A DNA stretch of 31,628 bases from an uncultured Oscillospiraceae bacterium (GCA_900549755.1 URPQ01000017.1:1-31628); one strand, 5' to 3'. Counted from the first letter of the stretch, positions 1 through 10,056 are shown. The notes: a model not told the origin generated them from the sequence alone. Translations and numbers: made by a program.

Positions 1-88
1 AATTCTACCACAGGTTTGTCACTATGGATACTTTTTTCTGTTTTCTTACTATTGCAGGTTCATTTTACAATGCGCCAAAATCATTTTA

Positions 89-739
89 TTACTCCCTGTC
101 CTTTAAAAAATTTGTTTCAAACGCCTCTGCCCATTTAAGAGCTATAAGATAATGCGCGGGCGAGGTCGGGTGTATTCCGTCCATCAGCCAATAAGCGCTG
201 CCGCCCGTATTTGCGGCATTATCAAGCATTTTTTGCAGCTTTACGTATACGCAGCCGAATTTTTCAGCCGTGTTCTTGCTTATTTCTGCGCATTGCTCTG
301 TGTATGCGCGAAACCTGCGGTATTTATCGCTGCCCGCTTCACCTGTATTGCTGCCGGGCAGAACAAACGGTTCAAGCATTATTATTTTAAGCGTCGGCAG
401 CGCTTTTTTCATTTCGGATATTGTATCTTCAAGGCAATTGCGATACTCTGCCTTATTAAACCCGCCGGGCTTATCAAGGTAATACCAAACGTCGTTTACG
501 CCTGCCAAAAAACTGACATAATCAGGTTTTTTGGCAATAACCTCGCGTGCATTTCTTTCCTTTATATCCGCAATGCGGTTACCGCCCACTCCGCGGTTTA
601 AAAAGGTGTATTCACCGGGAAAGCGACTGCCCAAAATACCCGTGACCATTGTTGCAAAGCCGTATCCGCGGTTGAAGTCCTTATCCCGCGAGCGGCTTGC
701 ATCGGTTATTGAATCGCCCTGAAAAATTATTTTTTTCAT
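89..739 (-). CDS. SGNH/GDSL-family hydrolase (probable carbohydrate esterase)
   Basis: This 216-residue protein shows the SGNH blocks in order: GDSIT with nucleophile Ser10, the block II segment LNRGVGGN (Gly50, Asn54), GVND with Asn82, and DGIHP with Asp187 and His190 as the rest of the triad. Families of this size include acetylxylan esterases and other deacetylases, so removal of acetyl groups from an imported sugar is a reasonable guess; the substrate is not visible. There is no signal peptide, so it should act in the cytoplasm. Its ATG overlaps the TGA of the preceding gene (ATGA), with AAGGCG eight bases upstream, which suggests translational coupling. It is the last gene of the minus-strand cluster in the window; the 88 bases beyond it hold no clear terminator or further gene. 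Confidence 0.9.
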   Translation of the reverse strand: MKKIIFQGDSITDASRSRDKDFNRGYGFATMVTGILGSRFPGEYTFLNRGVGGNRIADIKERNAREVIAKKPDYVSFLAGVNDVWYYLDKPGGFNKAEYRNCLEDTISEMKKALPTLKIIMLEPFVLPGSNTGEAGSDKYRRFRAYTEQCAEISKNTAEKFGCVYVKLQKMLDNAANTGGSAYWLMDGIHPTSPAHYLIALKWAEAFETNFLKDRE

Positions 740-3700
740 TGCTTTTTCGCCTTTCCCTTAGCCGCAAAGAACCATAATTTCTTTTTCTTCATAATTATCA
801 GCAAAACGCCTGTTGCGATTACCGCCGCGCCCGCACACGCCGAAATAATTATCGGCTGAGTGTAGCTGCGCTTTACCGAGCGGCGCACTATTTTCTTTAT
901 GACCTTTCTGTTTTGTGCCTTTTTATCGCTGTTGCTGTCGTCCTCGGGCTCTGAATCGGTATCGTCCCAGATATTATCATCGGTTTCTTCCTTGGGCTTT
1001 TCGCCGTAAATGGGGTTAAACAGCCGTATATCGGTAATTTCGGTAAAATCGGACGCCTCAGTCACATAAAAGCCCAAAACCGTATTGTCGCCGCTGTTGA
1101 CCGTTGCACCGAGCGTGTTCCACTCGCCCTCGTTCGCAGCTGCCCAATCTATTATGCGCTTGTAAAATCCGTTGCTGTTTTCAATAACACCGCAAACCGT
1201 ATTTTCGGAGTCGCTGCGCAATTTAAGCGAAAAGGTATAATCCGTGTTCGGTTGTACGTTCATCCACTTTATGTAATAAGCGTGGGTGGGGTTAGCAAAC
1301 TGCTTTCTGCAAACCAGAGCATTTGTGCCGTTTTCAACCGTTTCAAAGCTTATTCCCGAGCCTATTTTACCGAAATATGCGCCCGTATTCCAATATTTGC
1401 CCGAAAGGTCGGCAATATTGCCGTTTTCCACAAGGTTGTATTTATCCTGACAATAGGTTTTTTCGGTAGTGACCTCCCTTACCTTTGCGGTAAATACGTC
1501 CGTTGTGGTTTCGGATACCGCCTGCACAGCGCGGCAGAGCTGAATATCGTCAAGCCATGCGTTGCTCACACTGCCAGTAACGGTAATATAAAACTCGCTG
1601 TATTTGCCCGTGGTGAATACGCAGGCGCGCCTGTGCCAGTTTCCGTCCCATGAGGGCGGCGTTAAGCAGCGGGTAGTTGTGCTGTTCGGCGTTTCATCAT
1701 AGTACATACCCGTGCGCTTGGTCTTAAGCACCAAAAAGTTCATATCGGCGTCCGTTATGCCGAAGGTCATATCGCCGCGGTTTGTATTGCTCATGTTTTC
1801 ACCCTTTACAAGGAAAGAAAGCATATAGCTTGTATTAGGCTCTAAATTCACCTTGAAGCAGGCTGTTTGAAGAGCCGAGGAATTAGGATTGAAATGCAGT
1901 ACATAACCGTTTTTGCCCGCCGCTTTTCCGCTTACGCGCTGCATAACTCCATTTTTAAGAAACGTATCGGTATTCCACGGCGCGCCGTCGGTCGTTTCAA
2001 GGTCGCCGCCGACAATAAGGTTAGTGCCCGCGGGCGCAATGTTTTGTTCCGTTTCAAAATTCAGAATCATTGCGTCGTCGCTTTCTCTGAGCAGAACCTT
2101 TAACACGGTGTCCCTTGTTATCACGAAATCATAAGGATTATCCTCCGAAAGCAGCACTCCGTTAAGATACCAGCCGCTTACCTTGTAGCCCTCCTTAGGT
2201 GTTTCGCTCAACGGTATCATTTCCCCCGCCGCGTAGCCCGCGCCTATCAGCTTGCCGGTTTCTTTTCCGTCGTCGTCAACGGTAAGGGTAAGCGAGCATT
2301 TTTTGCCCACGGTAATATTATCCACATATGCCGCACCGTTATTTACCACAAAAAGCAGCATAAGCCTTGTGTTTTCTCCGCTGTTGAAAACAGCGCGGTT
2401 TATACCCCATTCGTTGTACTTATCGCCGTTACCGTTTACAAAGCGGTCCTCTACCACGGTTGCAAGTCCCGGTGTTAAAATCTTGAAAATCGCGCTTTTA
2501 TCCTTTTCGGTGCGCTTGCCGTAAAAGCTAACGGCGTAATCCGTATTGGGCTCAACCGTGAAATACTGCGCTATATAGCCGTATCTTGTAAAGCGATCCC
2601 CCGCCGCCTCAATTTTCATACACCCTTTTCCTCTAAAGGGTGAATCTGTAGAATTGATAACCGCTTCGCGCTCTGCCGAGCGGAATATCCACGATTCGTT
2701 TATCGGTTGCTCGCAATCGCCGTTTGCAATGCGGTTATCGTGCTTTTCGGTAAAGGTAAATACCGCCTTAAGGCTTATACTGCGCGTTACCTTAAAGGTG
2801 TATGCGGCAGTATCGGAAACCTTGCTTTCACCCTCGTACCAGCCGCCGAAAATATAGTCGGCCTCCGCCACCGCGTAAAGCGTAAGCTCCTTGCCGTACG
2901 CCTGATTCGGCGAACCAAGCCCCGAAACAGAGCCGCCCTCATCCGACGCGGCACTCACGGTAAACGCCGTTTCCACGCTCAAATCGTCAATATACGCGTC
3001 GCCGTTATTCATTACAAAGCAAAGCTTTACCGCATTATTATCGCCGCTTTTGAAGGTGACGGTGTTTTTACCCCACTTAGTATAATCTCCGATTTTGCCG
3101 TTTATAAAGTAATCGCCCGATAAAAGATTGTTGTTTTCGCCGTCAAGCACCTTGAAAATTGCGGTTTTATCACTTTCGGCGCGTCTGCCGTTGAATGTAA
3201 CGGTATAGGTAAGCCCCGGAACTACGTTTATTGTCAGGGTGGCATTTTTATAGCGCGTTTCGGTATCTCCCGCAGAAATTTTAAGCGAGTAAGAGCCGTT
3301 TGCAGGATTATCGACAGAGCGCGTAAAGCCGTCCGCAAACGAGATCTTATACGCCGAAAGATCGTCCTCCTCAAAGCCGGGGTTGGGTATTTCAACAAGC
3401 GCCTTGCCTATTATTACGCTTAGAGTCATATCAAACGCGGTAAAGGTGCAGCTTTCCCCCGAGGCGATTTTTTCATCGCCGCTTTTCCACATACTTACAA
3501 TATATCCGTCCTCTGCCTCGGCGGTAAGCGAAACGGTTTCGCCCTCGCCGTAGCCTATTTCGGAAAAGCCCTTAATCTCGCCGTACTCTACAGGCAATAT
3601 ATTTATTTTTGCCTTGCGCATAATGCGTATATCGTCTATAAGCACCGCCGTATTTCCCGAAACTATGCGAACCTTAAGGCGGTCGTTATTCCCGCTTGAA

Positions 3701-4581
3701 ATGGCAAAGCGCGAAATCAGCCATTCGCTGCTTTCCCCCGCTGTTCCCGCAGCTAAAACGCTGCCGTTCATATCGGTCACTTCAAGCCTTACATTCCCCG
3801 TGCCGTTATCTGCGGCGGCACTGCAAAAGGAGAATATGTAATCCGAGTTTTTATCGCAGTCAAACGTGCTTTCCGCCGTGTTTCCCGCACCTGCCGCTAC
3901 CGAAAGCGAGCTGCCGTCTATCGGGGAAATATCGCTTACGCCAAAAGCGGTATCCGAGCTTAAGTTCCAGCTGTTAAGCCCCTTTTCAAAGCTGCCGTTT
4001 TTCAAAAGATTATACGGGTCGCCATCTGATTTAAAGGATACGTCGTCCACATAATATTTTCCGCCGCTGCCTATCTGTATGTTTAATGTAAGCTCGGTGT
4101 AGCTGCCCGAATTTACAAGCGCGGTTACGCTCTGCCATTTCCCCGCGTCGCCGTTTATCTTTACGTTTTTAGCGCCCGATAGATACTTCGTGCCCGACAT
4201 TAAGGACCATTGCGGAGTCTTTTCGGCGGCGGTCTCTGTGAAGAAAGCAAAGCTTAAAACATAATCGCGGTTTTTCTCAACCTTTATCGGCTTATAGGAA
4301 AGTGCTCCGTAGCCCGATGCTTCGGTTGTAAGAAGCGCCGAGCTGTTGCCGCTGTTTTTTTGCTCCGTGCTTAAGGAAACGGATGTGCCGTTATTGTATC
4401 TCCAGCCCGACTGAGCCTCGGAATTGCTTGCAAACACCGTGTTTTCCATATCTCCGCCGGGAATAAGCTCTGCGCCTGCCGCGCTTACGCTGAATGTTCC
4501 GCCCGATGCGATAGGAATACTTACGGCGGCAATAAGCACAGCCGAAAATACCGCCAAAGCGCGAATTTTAAATTTCTTCAT
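736..4581 (-). CDS. Membrane-anchored multi-module carbohydrate-binding surface protein
   Basis: This is a 1281-residue secreted protein. A signal peptide (about 1-35, ending SVSA) is followed by six jelly-roll-like binding modules of the CBM4/9/22 type, recognisable by an opening N-x-(G/D)-x-F/M-E and a closing Y(I/V)DD: about 38-185, 190-322, 397-537, 615-758, 853-1018 and 1048-1190. Three InlB-type B repeats (GGWYEGE/GWYLNG) lie between them at about 325-392, 540-609 and 762-831. An acidic linker (1194-1220), a basic stretch, a membrane helix (about 1243-1264) and a Lys-rich tail finish the protein, so it is held in the membrane with its modules outside. No catalytic domain, dockerin, cohesin or LPXTG signal is visible. 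Modules 1 and 5-6 resemble those of the next protein upstream, implying duplication. Its role is probably holding glycan at the cell surface; this is inference. Confidence 0.85.
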   Translation of the reverse strand: MKKFKIRALAVFSAVLIAAVSIPIASGGTFSVSAAGAELIPGGDMENTVFASNSEAQSGWRYNNGTSVSLSTEQKNSGNSSALLTTEASGYGALSYKPIKVEKNRDYVLSFAFFTETAAEKTPQWSLMSGTKYLSGAKNVKINGDAGKWQSVTALVNSGSYTELTLNIQIGSGGKYYVDDVSFKSDGDPYNLLKNGSFEKGLNSWNLSSDTAFGVSDISPIDGSSLSVAAGAGNTAESTFDCDKNSDYIFSFCSAAADNGTGNVRLEVTDMNGSVLAAGTAGESSEWLISRFAISSGNNDRLKVRIVSGNTAVLIDDIRIMRKAKINILPVEYGEIKGFSEIGYGEGETVSLTAEAEDGYIVSMWKSGDEKIASGESCTFTAFDMTLSVIIGKALVEIPNPGFEEDDLSAYKISFADGFTRSVDNPANGSYSLKISAGDTETRYKNATLTINVVPGLTYTVTFNGRRAESDKTAIFKVLDGENNNLLSGDYFINGKIGDYTKWGKNTVTFKSGDNNAVKLCFVMNNGDAYIDDLSVETAFTVSAASDEGGSVSGLGSPNQAYGKELTLYAVAEADYIFGGWYEGESKVSDTAAYTFKVTRSISLKAVFTFTEKHDNRIANGDCEQPINESWIFRSAEREAVINSTDSPFRGKGCMKIEAAGDRFTRYGYIAQYFTVEPNTDYAVSFYGKRTEKDKSAIFKILTPGLATVVEDRFVNGNGDKYNEWGINRAVFNSGENTRLMLLFVVNNGAAYVDNITVGKKCSLTLTVDDDGKETGKLIGAGYAAGEMIPLSETPKEGYKVSGWYLNGVLLSEDNPYDFVITRDTVLKVLLRESDDAMILNFETEQNIAPAGTNLIVGGDLETTDGAPWNTDTFLKNGVMQRVSGKAAGKNGYVLHFNPNSSALQTACFKVNLEPNTSYMLSFLVKGENMSNTNRGDMTFGITDADMNFLVLKTKRTGMYYDETPNSTTTRCLTPPSWDGNWHRRACVFTTGKYSEFYITVTGSVSNAWLDDIQLCRAVQAVSETTTDVFTAKVREVTTEKTYCQDKYNLVENGNIADLSGKYWNTGAYFGKIGSGISFETVENGTNALVCRKQFANPTHAYYIKWMNVQPNTDYTFSLKLRSDSENTVCGVIENSNGFYKRIIDWAAANEGEWNTLGATVNSGDNTVLGFYVTEASDFTEITDIRLFNPIYGEKPKEETDDNIWDDTDSEPEDDSNSDKKAQNRKVIKKIVRRSVKRSYTQPIIISACAGAAVIATGVLLIIMKKKKLWFFAAKGKAKKQ

Positions 4582-4609
4582 AAATCAATTCTCCCTTTCC
4601 TGCAGCTTT

Positions 4610-7600
4610 CTATACACCGAGTGCGGCAAGCTTTTTCTTCAAAGCAGTCGCATCTCTTATATCAATAAAGGTATCCGCGTTAACGTCTGCTCCGGCAGAT
4701 ATAACACAGTCTATTCCGAGCAAATGCTTTTTAAGCAGCGCCGAATCCTGCGAGTTTATATTGTCATCGCCGTTTACATCGCCTAAAAGCGTACCCGTTT
4801 GCGGCAAAAACCTTGCAATAACCGATATTCCGCTCTCTGCGGCGGCTATATACTGCGTGTTATTGCTCAAAAATATATCGCCCGAGTACCAACCCGCAAA
4901 CCTGTATCCCGCGTCCGCTGCGGCATTTATCCTTATAACCTCCCCGGGCTGATACCCGTTTTGGGAAATACCCGAAATACCGCCCCCGCGCGATGCGGCA
5001 GCCTGCGGCATAATGCGCTCGGATAAATGAAGATCATCCGCATAAGCCGCAGCGCCGTCCTCTGTAAACGCAAGCCATATTTTGTCGGTATTGCCGCTGT
5101 TGAAAATAACGCGGTTAAGCTCCCATTTTCCGTTTCCGTTAATCCAATAGTTGCTTTGAGTGCCCGCAACGGGATTTTTGGTTGCGGGGTTCAGTATTTT
5201 ATAAATGGCGCTTTTTGCTGCAACGGTTCTGTAGCCGTAAAACGTATATGTGTACCACGTATTTTTCTTTACCGACACCGCAAAATACGCCCAATTGTAC
5301 CTTTGCTCCGCCCCGATTTTAAGCGAATATAAGCCGCTTTTGCTCTTCTCATCCGTAACCGTAAAGCCCGAGGCGGCAGCGGGATATTTTATTCCGTCTG
5401 CGTTTCCGCTTTCAAAGCCGCCGTTTTGCAAAATATTTTCGCCTGCCTGCGCGGGCGGCGCGCTGTTCTCCGTCAGCACAACGTTTCTGAACGCCGCGCT
5501 TTTGCCGTTATCACGCAGCAATATTCCTATTTCGGTTTCATCCCCGGAATTTAGTATTGCCGAATGCGGCTGCCATGTATCCGCCGTGCTGTCTGTAAAC
5601 TCGGCAACTGTATAAACCTTACTGTTTTTCCCGCCCGCAATGTAAACCGCGCCGCCGTTAAGCCTTGTTTCAAGAGAAAGCTTGTAGCTTCTTCCCGGCA
5701 AAACCGAAAACCATTTTATAAAGCATGAGTATGTCGGGTACTGCCGCTGCGGAGTCAATTCAATATAGCTGCCGCTGCTGTCCGTTTTAAGCGATATATC
5801 TGTGCCCGTCTTTTTGCCGCCCCAGACGTTTATTGCGGGGTCAGCCCAGTTAAACGCCGAGTTTGCGCTGTCCGCCGCGGTGTAGCTTTGTGTGCCCAGG
5901 CTCTGCACCGAAATTGCCGTTTTGGCGCTTTCGGTTTCCGTCGCCGCGTTTTCAAGCAGGCAAAGGGTTATATCATCAAGATACATCTGCGCCTTTTTAC
6001 CGCTTACCGCAATATAGAGCAGGTTGTGTCCGCCGCTTGTAAAGGTGCAGCCGCGGCGGTGCCACATCCCGTCCCACGAGGGCGGGGTAAGCGAGCGCGT
6101 CGCAGTGCTGTTAGGCGTTTCATCGTAGTAGGTGCCCTTAACGGGGTTTTCGATTATAATATACTCGCCGTTTTGCGGGTTCATAATTCCGAATGTCGCG
6201 TCCGCCGCGTTTTCCTTGCCGAGGTTCTCCCCGCGCACGTCAAAGGCAAGCATATAATCGGTGTTTGCCAATACTGTTATCGGGAAATATACCGTCTCGG
6301 CGGTATCTCCGCACGGGTGGAAATAAAACGATTTGCCCTTATCAGTTTCGGCAATTTCCGAAACGCCCGCCTTTAAAAAGCATTCCGTGCTCCATTCCGC
6401 ACCGCCCGCGCTTTCAAAATCGGGGCGGCTTATTAAATTATTTTCCTCGGCTGTGTTAAGCTTATCGGTATCAAACGCCGTCATAACCGCGTCGGCGCAT
6501 TCCCTGAAGGTGCAGGAATATGCAGCGCTGCGCTCCGCCGTTATTTTTATTTCACGCTCATTGCTTATAGGCGTATCCCCCGAGTACCAGCCCGAAAAAG
6601 CATATCCGTCGTTCGGCTGCGCCGCGGCGTATATAACCTCGCCCACGGCGTATTTTCCGCTTTCCGCACCCGTTATAATTCCGTTCTCTCCGCATATAAA
6701 GCTTATATTTACAGGTCTTGAAACAATAATATCGTCTATATCCGTCTGCTCCGTACCGCTGAAAAATGTCAGCCAAACGCTGTCGGTTTTGCTTGTAAAG
6801 CTTACCCGCCTTCGACCTTTGCCGCCGTCAGTTATGCTGCCGCCTGTTATTAACTTTCCGTTATTATCCGTTATATAAAATGCCGCCGAGCCTGCTCCCG
6901 CGCACTCCGCGCCGAAGCTTAAAATATATTCTTCGTTCGGCTGCACCGTTATTTTCTGTCTTATAGTCCTGCGGCGCTTTGTATCACCCGATATTCTCAA
7001 TAAGCTGCCGTTTTCATTTGTAATTATTTCGGCGCCTTCTTCCGCAATATATCCCGAAAAATCGCCGCTTTCAAAATCGCCGTTTACCGCAAGATTACTC
7101 TGCGAAAGCCCCGCCGCAAATTTTGCAGTAAGCGCCGTGTCCTTATTTAATGTCAGCTTTAAGGTTTTCTCGGTACTTATGCATTCATCCCCCGAGAACC
7201 AACCCTCAAAGCCGTATCCCGCAAAGGGATATGCCGAAACGGTCACCTCGCTGCCCGCGGCATATGGTATTCCCGCCTCTGCTCCGTAAATATACCCGCC
7301 GTTTTCCGCAGCCGCCGATATATAAACGGGGTTATCAATTCTTTTGCCCATATACACACTGTCAATATAATACACCCCGCTGCCGTATGGGCAAAGCTGC
7401 AGGGTTAAATCCGTATATGCTCCGCTGTTAAATTCCTTTGTTACCGTTATCCATTCGCCGGTATTTCCCGAAACCGTTATGTTCTTAACCGAATCTACAT
7501 ATTTTGTTCCGCTGAGCACGGAATACCTGAAATCCTTTTCCCCCGCGCTTTCAATGTAAAGCAAAAAGGAAAGTATGTAATCTGTGTTTTTCTCCGCCGT

Positions 7601-7888
7601 TATGCCGTTGTAGGACAATGTAGCATACCCTGCGGAGGTTGAAGTGACCTCTGCGGAGCTTTTGCCCGCCGCCGCATAGTTTTCGCTTAATACCGCCCGA
7701 CAGCTGTTATTGTACCTCCAGCCGCAGCTTACCTCGGAATTTGAGAAAAACTGAGTGTTTTCCATTCCGCCGTCCCGTATCAATGTTCCGCTCTCGGCGG
7801 TAACCGCCGCCGAGAACGGCAAAAGAGTAAGCAGAACGAATGCCGCCGAAATAAGCGAAGCTGTTCTTTTTATTCTGTTTTTAAGCAT
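4610..7888 (-). CDS. Secreted multi-module binding protein with C-terminal type I dockerin
   Basis: This is a 1092-residue protein with a signal peptide (about 1-31). Binding-like modules lie at about 35-182, 264-391, 484-645, 660-806 and 815-957, with InlB-type repeats at about 188-258, 394-462 and 959-1028. A dockerin at 1033-1092 has two calcium-loop/helix repeats: DVNGDDNINSQD followed by a LLKKHLLG helix, and DVNADTFIDIRD followed by ALKKKL. Dockerins plug into cohesins of a scaffoldin, so the protein should be displayed on a cellulosome-like complex. No glycoside hydrolase, lyase or esterase domain is visible, so it appears to be a non-catalytic component. The module at 484-645 carries YYDETPNST and TPPSWDG.WHRR, also found in the membrane-anchored neighbour. 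The ATG has AGGA seven bases upstream. It lies 28 bases before the next gene in the operon. Confidence 0.87.
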   Translation of the reverse strand: MLKNRIKRTASLISAAFVLLTLLPFSAAVTAESGTLIRDGGMENTQFFSNSEVSCGWRYNNSCRAVLSENYAAAGKSSAEVTSTSAGYATLSYNGITAEKNTDYILSFLLYIESAGEKDFRYSVLSGTKYVDSVKNITVSGNTGEWITVTKEFNSGAYTDLTLQLCPYGSGVYYIDSVYMGKRIDNPVYISAAAENGGYIYGAEAGIPYAAGSEVTVSAYPFAGYGFEGWFSGDECISTEKTLKLTLNKDTALTAKFAAGLSQSNLAVNGDFESGDFSGYIAEEGAEIITNENGSLLRISGDTKRRRTIRQKITVQPNEEYILSFGAECAGAGSAAFYITDNNGKLITGGSITDGGKGRRRVSFTSKTDSVWLTFFSGTEQTDIDDIIVSRPVNISFICGENGIITGAESGKYAVGEVIYAAAQPNDGYAFSGWYSGDTPISNEREIKITAERSAAYSCTFRECADAVMTAFDTDKLNTAEENNLISRPDFESAGGAEWSTECFLKAGVSEIAETDKGKSFYFHPCGDTAETVYFPITVLANTDYMLAFDVRGENLGKENAADATFGIMNPQNGEYIIIENPVKGTYYDETPNSTATRSLTPPSWDGMWHRRGCTFTSGGHNLLYIAVSGKKAQMYLDDITLCLLENAATETESAKTAISVQSLGTQSYTAADSANSAFNWADPAINVWGGKKTGTDISLKTDSSGSYIELTPQRQYPTYSCFIKWFSVLPGRSYKLSLETRLNGGAVYIAGGKNSKVYTVAEFTDSTADTWQPHSAILNSGDETEIGILLRDNGKSAAFRNVVLTENSAPPAQAGENILQNGGFESGNADGIKYPAAASGFTVTDEKSKSGLYSLKIGAEQRYNWAYFAVSVKKNTWYTYTFYGYRTVAAKSAIYKILNPATKNPVAGTQSNYWINGNGKWELNRVIFNSGNTDKIWLAFTEDGAAAYADDLHLSERIMPQAAASRGGGISGISQNGYQPGEVIRINAAADAGYRFAGWYSGDIFLSNNTQYIAAAESGISVIARFLPQTGTLLGDVNGDDNINSQDSALLKKHLLGIDCVISAGADVNADTFIDIRDATALKKKLAALGV

Positions 7889-7917
7889 ACGTCCGTCCTG
7901 CCTTTCAAAAAACCATA

Positions 7918-10035
7918 TTATTTTGCGAGCAGCTTTTTAAGCGCTATATAGTCCAAAATATCAACGTTTTTATCGCCGTTGACGTTTGCGTTGTTGCTTG
8001 TCTCTATTCCCAAAAGCACCTTGCGCAGCACGGTAAGATCGGTTGCGTCTACATTTCCGTCGCCGTTTACATCGCCCTTTATTACCGTATTTTCCGCAAA
8101 TTTCGCAACATAGCTTTCGTTTGATGTTAAGGTGTTTGTATATACCGCATTTTCGCTTACAAGCTCATTTGCCGAGTTATACCAGCCTGCGAATACATAG
8201 CCATCCTTTGGCTCTGCGGTAATTGTAAACTCTTCGCCGTAGCAAAGCGTGGGCGCAGTGCCTTTTACAGTGCCGAATTCTTTGTTTTCGCTGCTGTAGG
8301 TGCCCACCTTGCGCGCAATGTAAATATCATCAATATAGGAAGCGCCCTTTGATACCTGGAAGCAAAGCCTTACATAGTTATTGCTGCCCGAGTTGAATTT
8401 AATTTCATTAAGACCCCACTGCGAATGATCGAAGATTGCTTTTCCCTCGGAGTCATAGCCTGTTATAAGACCGTTAACGCCTATATCTCCCTTGATCTTA
8501 TTGTTACTTTTATCCATAATATGAACCAACGTGTAGCTTTCATCTCCGGACTCGCGTTTTCCGTAAAAATGAACCACATAATCGGTGTTCGGCTCGATAT
8601 AAAAGCCTTTATACGACTTAGCCCATTGAGCCGCCTCGCCGTTTGCCTTTACGCGCAGGGCCTTCTCGCCGCTGTGCTTATCGGTTGTAATAATTTCAAA
8701 GGGAGTCTGATTGCTCCATGCAGATAAATCGTCGCTTTCAAAGCCGGGGTTTACAAATTCAATAACATTGGGGTTCTCTATAGGCGTAAAGCGTGCGGTA
8801 TAGCAAAAGCTGTCAGTCGGGGTGAATGTGTAGGCTGCATCCGTGCTTACAAGCGTTTCGCCATCATACCAGCCGCTGAACACAGCGCCGACCGCCGGAG
8901 TTGCGGTAAGGGTTACTGCCTCGCCGACAGTAAAGCTTTCCCTGCTTGCAGCCGCGTCTCCGCGACCGGTAGCATATACGACAGAGGAATAAAGCTTATC
9001 GATTGAAATATCATCGATATATGCGCCGTAGTTGTTAACCACAAGGAAAAGGCGCAGCAAATTGTTATCGCCGCTGTTAAAGGTCAAGGTGTTTTTCGTC
9101 CACTTTGTGCGGTCAGCCGCAGTTTCGTTAAGCTGTTTGTCGTATTGACCCAATAAATTGGTAGAAGAACTTTCAAAGGGATGAATTTTTATAATCGGTG
9201 AGTTTTCGCCGTTTTTGCACTGTGCGTAATAGGTCAGGCGGTAGTTTGTGTTTTTCTCAACCGCAAATGAGTGATAAGTACCCGTCCAACGCGCCGCAGT
9301 TTTATCCGTATCGGCTGCACCGTAAATATACGCCGAATAATTGCCGTCGTTTACTGATTCGTCGCTTATTTCAAGAACGGATTCATTGCTCCATGCCGCA
9401 AGGCCTGCGTCAAGATCCTCAAAATCGGCGTTTATTAAATTTGCCTTATCGACACCTGCAACCTTTTCAAGCTTTATGTTATCAAAGTAGAATGAAGCTT
9501 GAAAAGGTATATCGGCAAATTCAAATCTGTACCGACCCGTGCCGTATGCTTTATCGTCTCCTGTTGTAAAGCAGTAGAGTATATAATTCCAGCCGCCGTT
9601 CTTATACCCGATTTTTTGCTTACAATTCACAATCTGTTTCCAGCTGTCTGCCTTATCCAAAATACGAATTGTTCCCTTGCTGTTTGCAGCTGTGGCATTA
9701 GCCGCATAAGCCGACATGGAAAAGGCGTAAACGGTGTTAGGCTCAAGGTCTATATCCATTCGGATAGTACCGTAATTGTCCTTTGTTATTGCCTTTAACG
9801 AATTTCCTCCCGAAAAATACTGTTCATTGGTAATTTCCGCAGTGTCAAAGTTTAAAAATTGAATTGTCTTATACTCCCCCTTTTCAAAATCGCCGTAGTA
9901 ATTCACCTGTTCTATGGGGGTCATATCCGCCGGCTCTTCAGCCGATGCGGTAAGGGCAGCCGAGGCTGCCGAGAGCAAAAGTAATGCCGATAATGCCATG
10001 GATGTGATACGCTTATGCCCGAGTAGTTTTTTCAT
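7918..10035 (-). CDS. Secreted binding protein with C-terminal type I dockerin
   Basis: This is about 705 residues, starting at the ATG at 10035. An ATG at 10044 is in frame, but AAAGGA sits eight bases before the 10035 ATG and abuts the earlier one. Numbering below is from 10044. A signal peptide (to about 35, ASA) is followed by binding-like modules at about 45-195, 201-350 and 428-578, each ending in a F(Y/I)DN/D-type strand, and InlB-type repeats at about 353-420 and 581-650 (SGWYDGE, AGWYNS). The dockerin at 655-708 has loops DVNGDGNVDATD and NVNGDKNVDILD; the second starts with Asn instead of Asp. As in the next gene, there is no catalytic domain. The role is probably to add glycan affinity to a scaffoldin complex. 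The gene lies 21 bases downstream of the GH5-like enzyme. Confidence 0.87.
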   Translation of the reverse strand: MKKLLGHKRITSMALSALLLLSAASAALTASAEEPADMTPIEQVNYYGDFEKGEYKTIQFLNFDTAEITNEQYFSGGNSLKAITKDNYGTIRMDIDLEPNTVYAFSMSAYAANATAANSKGTIRILDKADSWKQIVNCKQKIGYKNGGWNYILYCFTTGDDKAYGTGRYRFEFADIPFQASFYFDNIKLEKVAGVDKANLINADFEDLDAGLAAWSNESVLEISDESVNDGNYSAYIYGAADTDKTAARWTGTYHSFAVEKNTNYRLTYYAQCKNGENSPIIKIHPFESSSTNLLGQYDKQLNETAADRTKWTKNTLTFNSGDNNLLRLFLVVNNYGAYIDDISIDKLYSSVVYATGRGDAAASRESFTVGEAVTLTATPAVGAVFSGWYDGETLVSTDAAYTFTPTDSFCYTARFTPIENPNVIEFVNPGFESDDLSAWSNQTPFEIITTDKHSGEKALRVKANGEAAQWAKSYKGFYIEPNTDYVVHFYGKRESGDESYTLVHIMDKSNNKIKGDIGVNGLITGYDSEGKAIFDHSQWGLNEIKFNSGSNNYVRLCFQVSKGASYIDDIYIARKVGTYSSENKEFGTVKGTAPTLCYGEEFTITAEPKDGYVFAGWYNSANELVSENAVYTNTLTSNESYVAKFAENTVIKGDVNGDGNVDATDLTVLRKVLLGIETSNNANVNGDKNVDILDYIALKKLLAK

Positions 10036-10056
10036 AAGATTCATCCTTTCGTTTTT

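Noticed and set aside
152..9798. Many plus-strand open frames of 60-180 codons opposite the large minus-strand genes
   Set aside because: They lack ribosome binding sites and protein-like composition, and lie opposite genes with clear domains; they are codon-bias shadows.
736..10035. Repeated modules as a tandem DNA repeat array
   Set aside because: Similarity is at protein level between diverged modules; I saw no long identical DNA repeats.
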